Assembly (NCBI GenBank): GCA_947313935.1
Contig: CAMZNW010000212.1
Location: 1 to 10,462 of the forward strand
Length of the DNA: 10,462 bases
Direction of reading: 5' to 3'
DNA from: an uncultured Mollicutes bacterium
GTDB taxonomy: Bacteria > Bacillota_I > Bacilli_A > UBA3375
Positions 8,614-10,462 of this stretch are shown piece after piece (the first letter of the stretch is position 1; every line of letters begins with the position of its first letter). The notes under the pieces were generated by a model. That model made no database searches. It worked only from the letters and a program-made list of their open reading frames with translations, and was not told the origin of the DNA. The position numbers and the translations under genes are program-made.

Positions 8614-9867
8614 TTATTTTTTCCTTTCTTCTTTTAGTCTCTTAAATAACTCGTCAATAATAAGGTAATCTTTATTTATCTCTTGGTTATTTGAACTTTG
8701 TTTTTTACCATTGCCCTTACCTATTCCTAACACCGATCTTAGTCTCAACATAGCAATTGCTTCACTTTCGCTAATAATAGTTTTATTATTAGGACTGATA
8801 AAGTTATAAATCTCAAGGTATTCTTCATATATTTCTTGGTAATCTTTTTCAGATTTTTTAGGGTTATTAAGATCATGAATACTGCTATTAATAATATCGC
8901 TTTCACTAGTCCCAAATAATGGATTAAATTCATTAATAAATCTTTCATCTAATTTAGTAAATTTCTCTTGGTAAATTAAAAATAGTCTTAAAGAATTACC
9001 AACTCATTCTTTCAATTTATCTCTGTTTTTTAACACTCATTCTATGAAGTTATTAATGTTTCCTTGGTTATATGACATAATAATAGAAGCAATAGTTCAT
9101 TGTTTCGGTTGAATTCCTATTGGTGTATCATTTTCCTCAATAGCTAAGGGGATTTCCATTCGTTTAAGAATAGGGTTTAGAGGATTAAAAATTTTACTGA
9201 ATGTATTTTCTAACTTCCTTTTATTCTGAGTGAATGATGTCATTTTACTATTAATTAAGCTAACTAACACTTCTTGAAGGTAGTCAGTAGTAATAGTAGT
9301 GTTATTAAGAGGATAGAAATAATGGTAACTATTCATAAGATTAATGATTGTAATTCTTAAACTATTAATTTGATTGCTATAAATACTATTACCACTTCAT
9401 TTATTGATAGTTAAAGGTGAAATAAAAGTATCTTCTAAACTTAATGTTGAAAGATATTCTAAGTTTTTAGTTTGATTGTCATCAATTCTTTGTTCTAATT
9501 TTGTTGTTAATAATGTTGATGAAGTTCTTAATAATAATAGAAGACTATCTAAAGCATCAAGTGGGATTTTATATTTACTATTATTTTCAACAAGAGTTTT
9601 TAAGTATGATGCTGAAATAGTATTATTAAAGTGATCTAAGTTTTGTTGTTGTTGTTGTTGAATGTTACTCAAGGTATTTTTAGTACTATTAGTGATATTA
9701 TTAATATTCTTCCTTGCACTATTAGATAAAGCTTCTAATGCTTTTTGTGATTGTAATATTGATTCATGTTGTAATTTTATCTGTTCTTGTAATAAAAGGT
9801 TTTCTTTTTTTAATTTTTCATTGAGTTCATTTGTTACTCTTAACTCTCTTTTCTTATTTTTAAACAT
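8614..9867 (-). CDS. Gene A: coiled-coil protein of unknown function, 417 residues
   Basis: Not recognised. ATG at 9865-9867 behind AGAAAGAGGA; TAA at 8614-8616. Four TGA codons read as Trp (residues 157, 257, 277, 288); under the standard code the protein would stop after 156 residues. Residues 4-75 are a Lys/Glu/Leu/Gln-rich coiled coil (NELNEKLKKENLLLQEQIKL) that ends in six Gln, all CAA codons (9643-9660). Residues 95-135 are Leu/Ser-rich and helical. The second half is Ile/Asn-rich and mostly helical. The C-terminus carries GIGKGNGKKQ and a basic KRLKEERKK end. First gene of the A-B operon, after two tandem promoters, and co-translated with the probable portal. Place suggests a scaffold, packaging or portal-partner protein. 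The coiled coil and charged ends would suit a scaffold, but a small terminase subunit or internal protein cannot be excluded. Confidence 0.8.
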
Positions 9868-9952
9868 TTTTCCTCTTTCTTTTTAATATATTATGTATTT
9901 TGATTGATTTCAGTAATAAATGTTAATGGATCAAAACGTTGTTAAATAACTT

Positions 9953-9974
9953 ATTATAACATAATTATATCATA
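9953..9974 (-). promoter_or_regulatory. Two tandem extended -10 promoters for genes A-B
   Basis: The minus strand reads TATGATATAAT immediately followed by TATGTTATAAT, then AAG: an 11-base direct repeat with one mismatch, each copy a perfect TRTGN extended -10. No -35 is visible. Starts near 9957 and 9946 would give leaders of about 80-90 bases before the ATG at 9867. The doubling may raise output or simply reflect a small duplication. Confidence 0.65.
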
Positions 9975-10000
9975 TAATTTTTGTGTGGTTAGTGGTTTGG

Positions 10001-10017
10001 GTATGTGTATGTGTATG
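10001..10017 (+). repeat. Short GTATGT repeat
   Basis: GTATGTGTATGTGTATG is two full copies and a partial copy of GTATGT. It is part of the G/T-rich stretch; no function is evident. Confidence 0.7.
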
Positions 10018-10176
10018 GTTAGTATTCAGTTAAAGACTATGTTAAAAAAGATGTTGTGTTTTTATTATGTTAATAGATGGTGATATTGTATTAGTAGAGT
10101 TTATTACTGTTATTAATGTTGTATATACAAATTAGGTAGAGTGGTAGTTGTTTTGATAAGTAGAAGTTCTGTTTAA

Positions 10177-10231
10177 GGTAGGTAGGTAGGTAGGTAGGTA
10201 GGTAGGTAGGTAGGTAGGTAGGTAGGTAGGT
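10177..10231 (+). repeat. (GGTA)n tandem array, 13 copies plus GGT
   Basis: 55 bases of perfect tetranucleotide repeat. The evenly spaced GG pairs on the + strand could form two-tier G-quadruplexes. Every + strand frame hits TAG, so it is not coding in that direction. On the minus strand it reads as a Tyr-Leu-Pro-Thr repeat without stops. Such a run is prone to copy-number change by slippage, so its true length may vary between genomes. Confidence 0.95.
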
Positions 10232-10310
10232 CATTTTTATTTTATTAGTTACGTCATAGTTGAGATTTTAAAGTGATTTTTATTTTTTATAGGGTAGTTG
10301 GGGGTTAATG

Positions 10311-10316
10311 TATAAT
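10311..10316 (+). promoter_or_regulatory. Possible + strand -10 box (TATAATAAG)
   Basis: The + strand reads AATGTATAATAAG, which is close to the TATGTTATAATAAG element of gene A's promoter but one base shorter between TG and TATAAT. A second TATAAT lies at 10325-10330 within the hairpin. If active, it would start rightward transcription out of the window. Weak evidence. Confidence 0.25.
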
Positions 10317-10318
10317 AA

Positions 10319-10365
10319 GGCATATATAATATGCCCCCCGCGCATGGTGGGAACTAAGCCCCCCG
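10319..10365. other. GC island: hairpin plus GCCCCCCG direct repeats
   Basis: GGCATAT (10319-10325) and ATATGCC (10329-10335) form a perfect seven-pair hairpin with a three-base loop. Overlapping its end is GCCCCCCG (10333-10340), repeated exactly at 10358-10365. GCGC and GGTGGGAAC lie between the copies. Runs of six C are striking in such A+T-rich DNA. Known phage cos/packaging sites and replication origins often combine GC-rich ends with short repeats, but nothing here proves either. No tRNA cloverleaf can be drawn. Confidence 0.5.
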
Positions 10366-10385
10366 TTCAATAATTGTTATCCCTA

Positions 10386-10462
<77 letters not shown>

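Noticed and set aside
8745..8948. Minus-strand frame of 67 residues within the 3' part of gene A
   Set aside because: With TGA=Trp the gene A frame runs through this region to 8614, so this is a shadow.
9643..9660. TTG repeat as a possible microsatellite element
   Set aside because: It is in frame in gene A as six CAA (Gln) codons, so it is explained as a short Gln run.
1256..9867. Many broken genes or programmed frameshifts
   Set aside because: The pieces join in the same frame at TGA codons only; reading TGA as Trp removes every break.
9662..9886. + strand frame of 74 residues opposite gene A
   Set aside because: It is the reverse of a coiled-coil coding region, which yields Phe/Leu-rich translations by chance; no ribosome site.
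10003..10119. Small Cys-rich + strand frame starting in the GTATGT repeat
   Set aside because: No ribosome site, a repeat-derived start, and a Trp pair read from TGG plus TGA, unlike the real genes.
10333..10380. tRNA-like GTTCAA motif next to a C run
   Set aside because: No matching T-arm, anticodon arm or acceptor pairing can be drawn on either strand.

Overview
The window is very A+T-rich (well under a third G+C by eye). It reads as the structural-gene block of a tailed phage, or of a prophage. All six genes lie on the minus strand, so they are transcribed from right to left. The genetic code must read TGA as tryptophan (translation table 4). Read with the standard code, every gene but one breaks into pieces. 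Read with TGA=Trp, the pieces join in the same frame into six long, closely spaced genes, each starting with ATG behind a purine-rich ribosome site. All five complete genes end in TAA. I count 25 Trp codons in about 3,150 codons; all are TGA and none is TGG. This points to a virus of a Mollicute (Mycoplasma, Spiroplasma or a relative), or to a stop-recoded gut phage. I cannot name the host.

Layout from right to left along transcription: (i) 9975-10462, about 490 bases with no convincing gene, G-rich on the + strand, holding a (GGTA)n array, a small GC island with a hairpin and direct repeats, and a (TAA)n array that runs off the window edge. (ii) Two tandem extended -10 promoters (9953-9974) drive gene A (8614-9867, coiled-coil protein, 417 aa) and gene B (6304-8610, probable portal, 768 aa), ending in a terminator. 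(iii) The terminator abuts a new promoter for gene C (4571-6145, probable major capsid protein, 524 aa), which is a one-gene transcript with its own terminator. (iv) A third promoter follows at once and drives gene D (2947-4425, 492 aa), gene E (1522-2880, 452 aa, Arg-rich tail) and gene F (1-1501, at least 500 aa, cut by the left edge; possible tail nozzle/stabilisation protein).

The inferred logic is a virion assembly module: portal and capsid first, then connector/tail components. The promoters share the motif TRTGNTATAAT, usually followed by AAG, and two of them are fused directly to the U-tract of the preceding terminator. This punctuation isolates the capsid gene as its own unit. The best candidates for something undescribed are the three unrecognised genes (A, D, E), the repeated terminator-promoter junction, and the repeat-rich segment at the right end. 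Product names rest on short motifs, length and gene order only, since no database search was possible.
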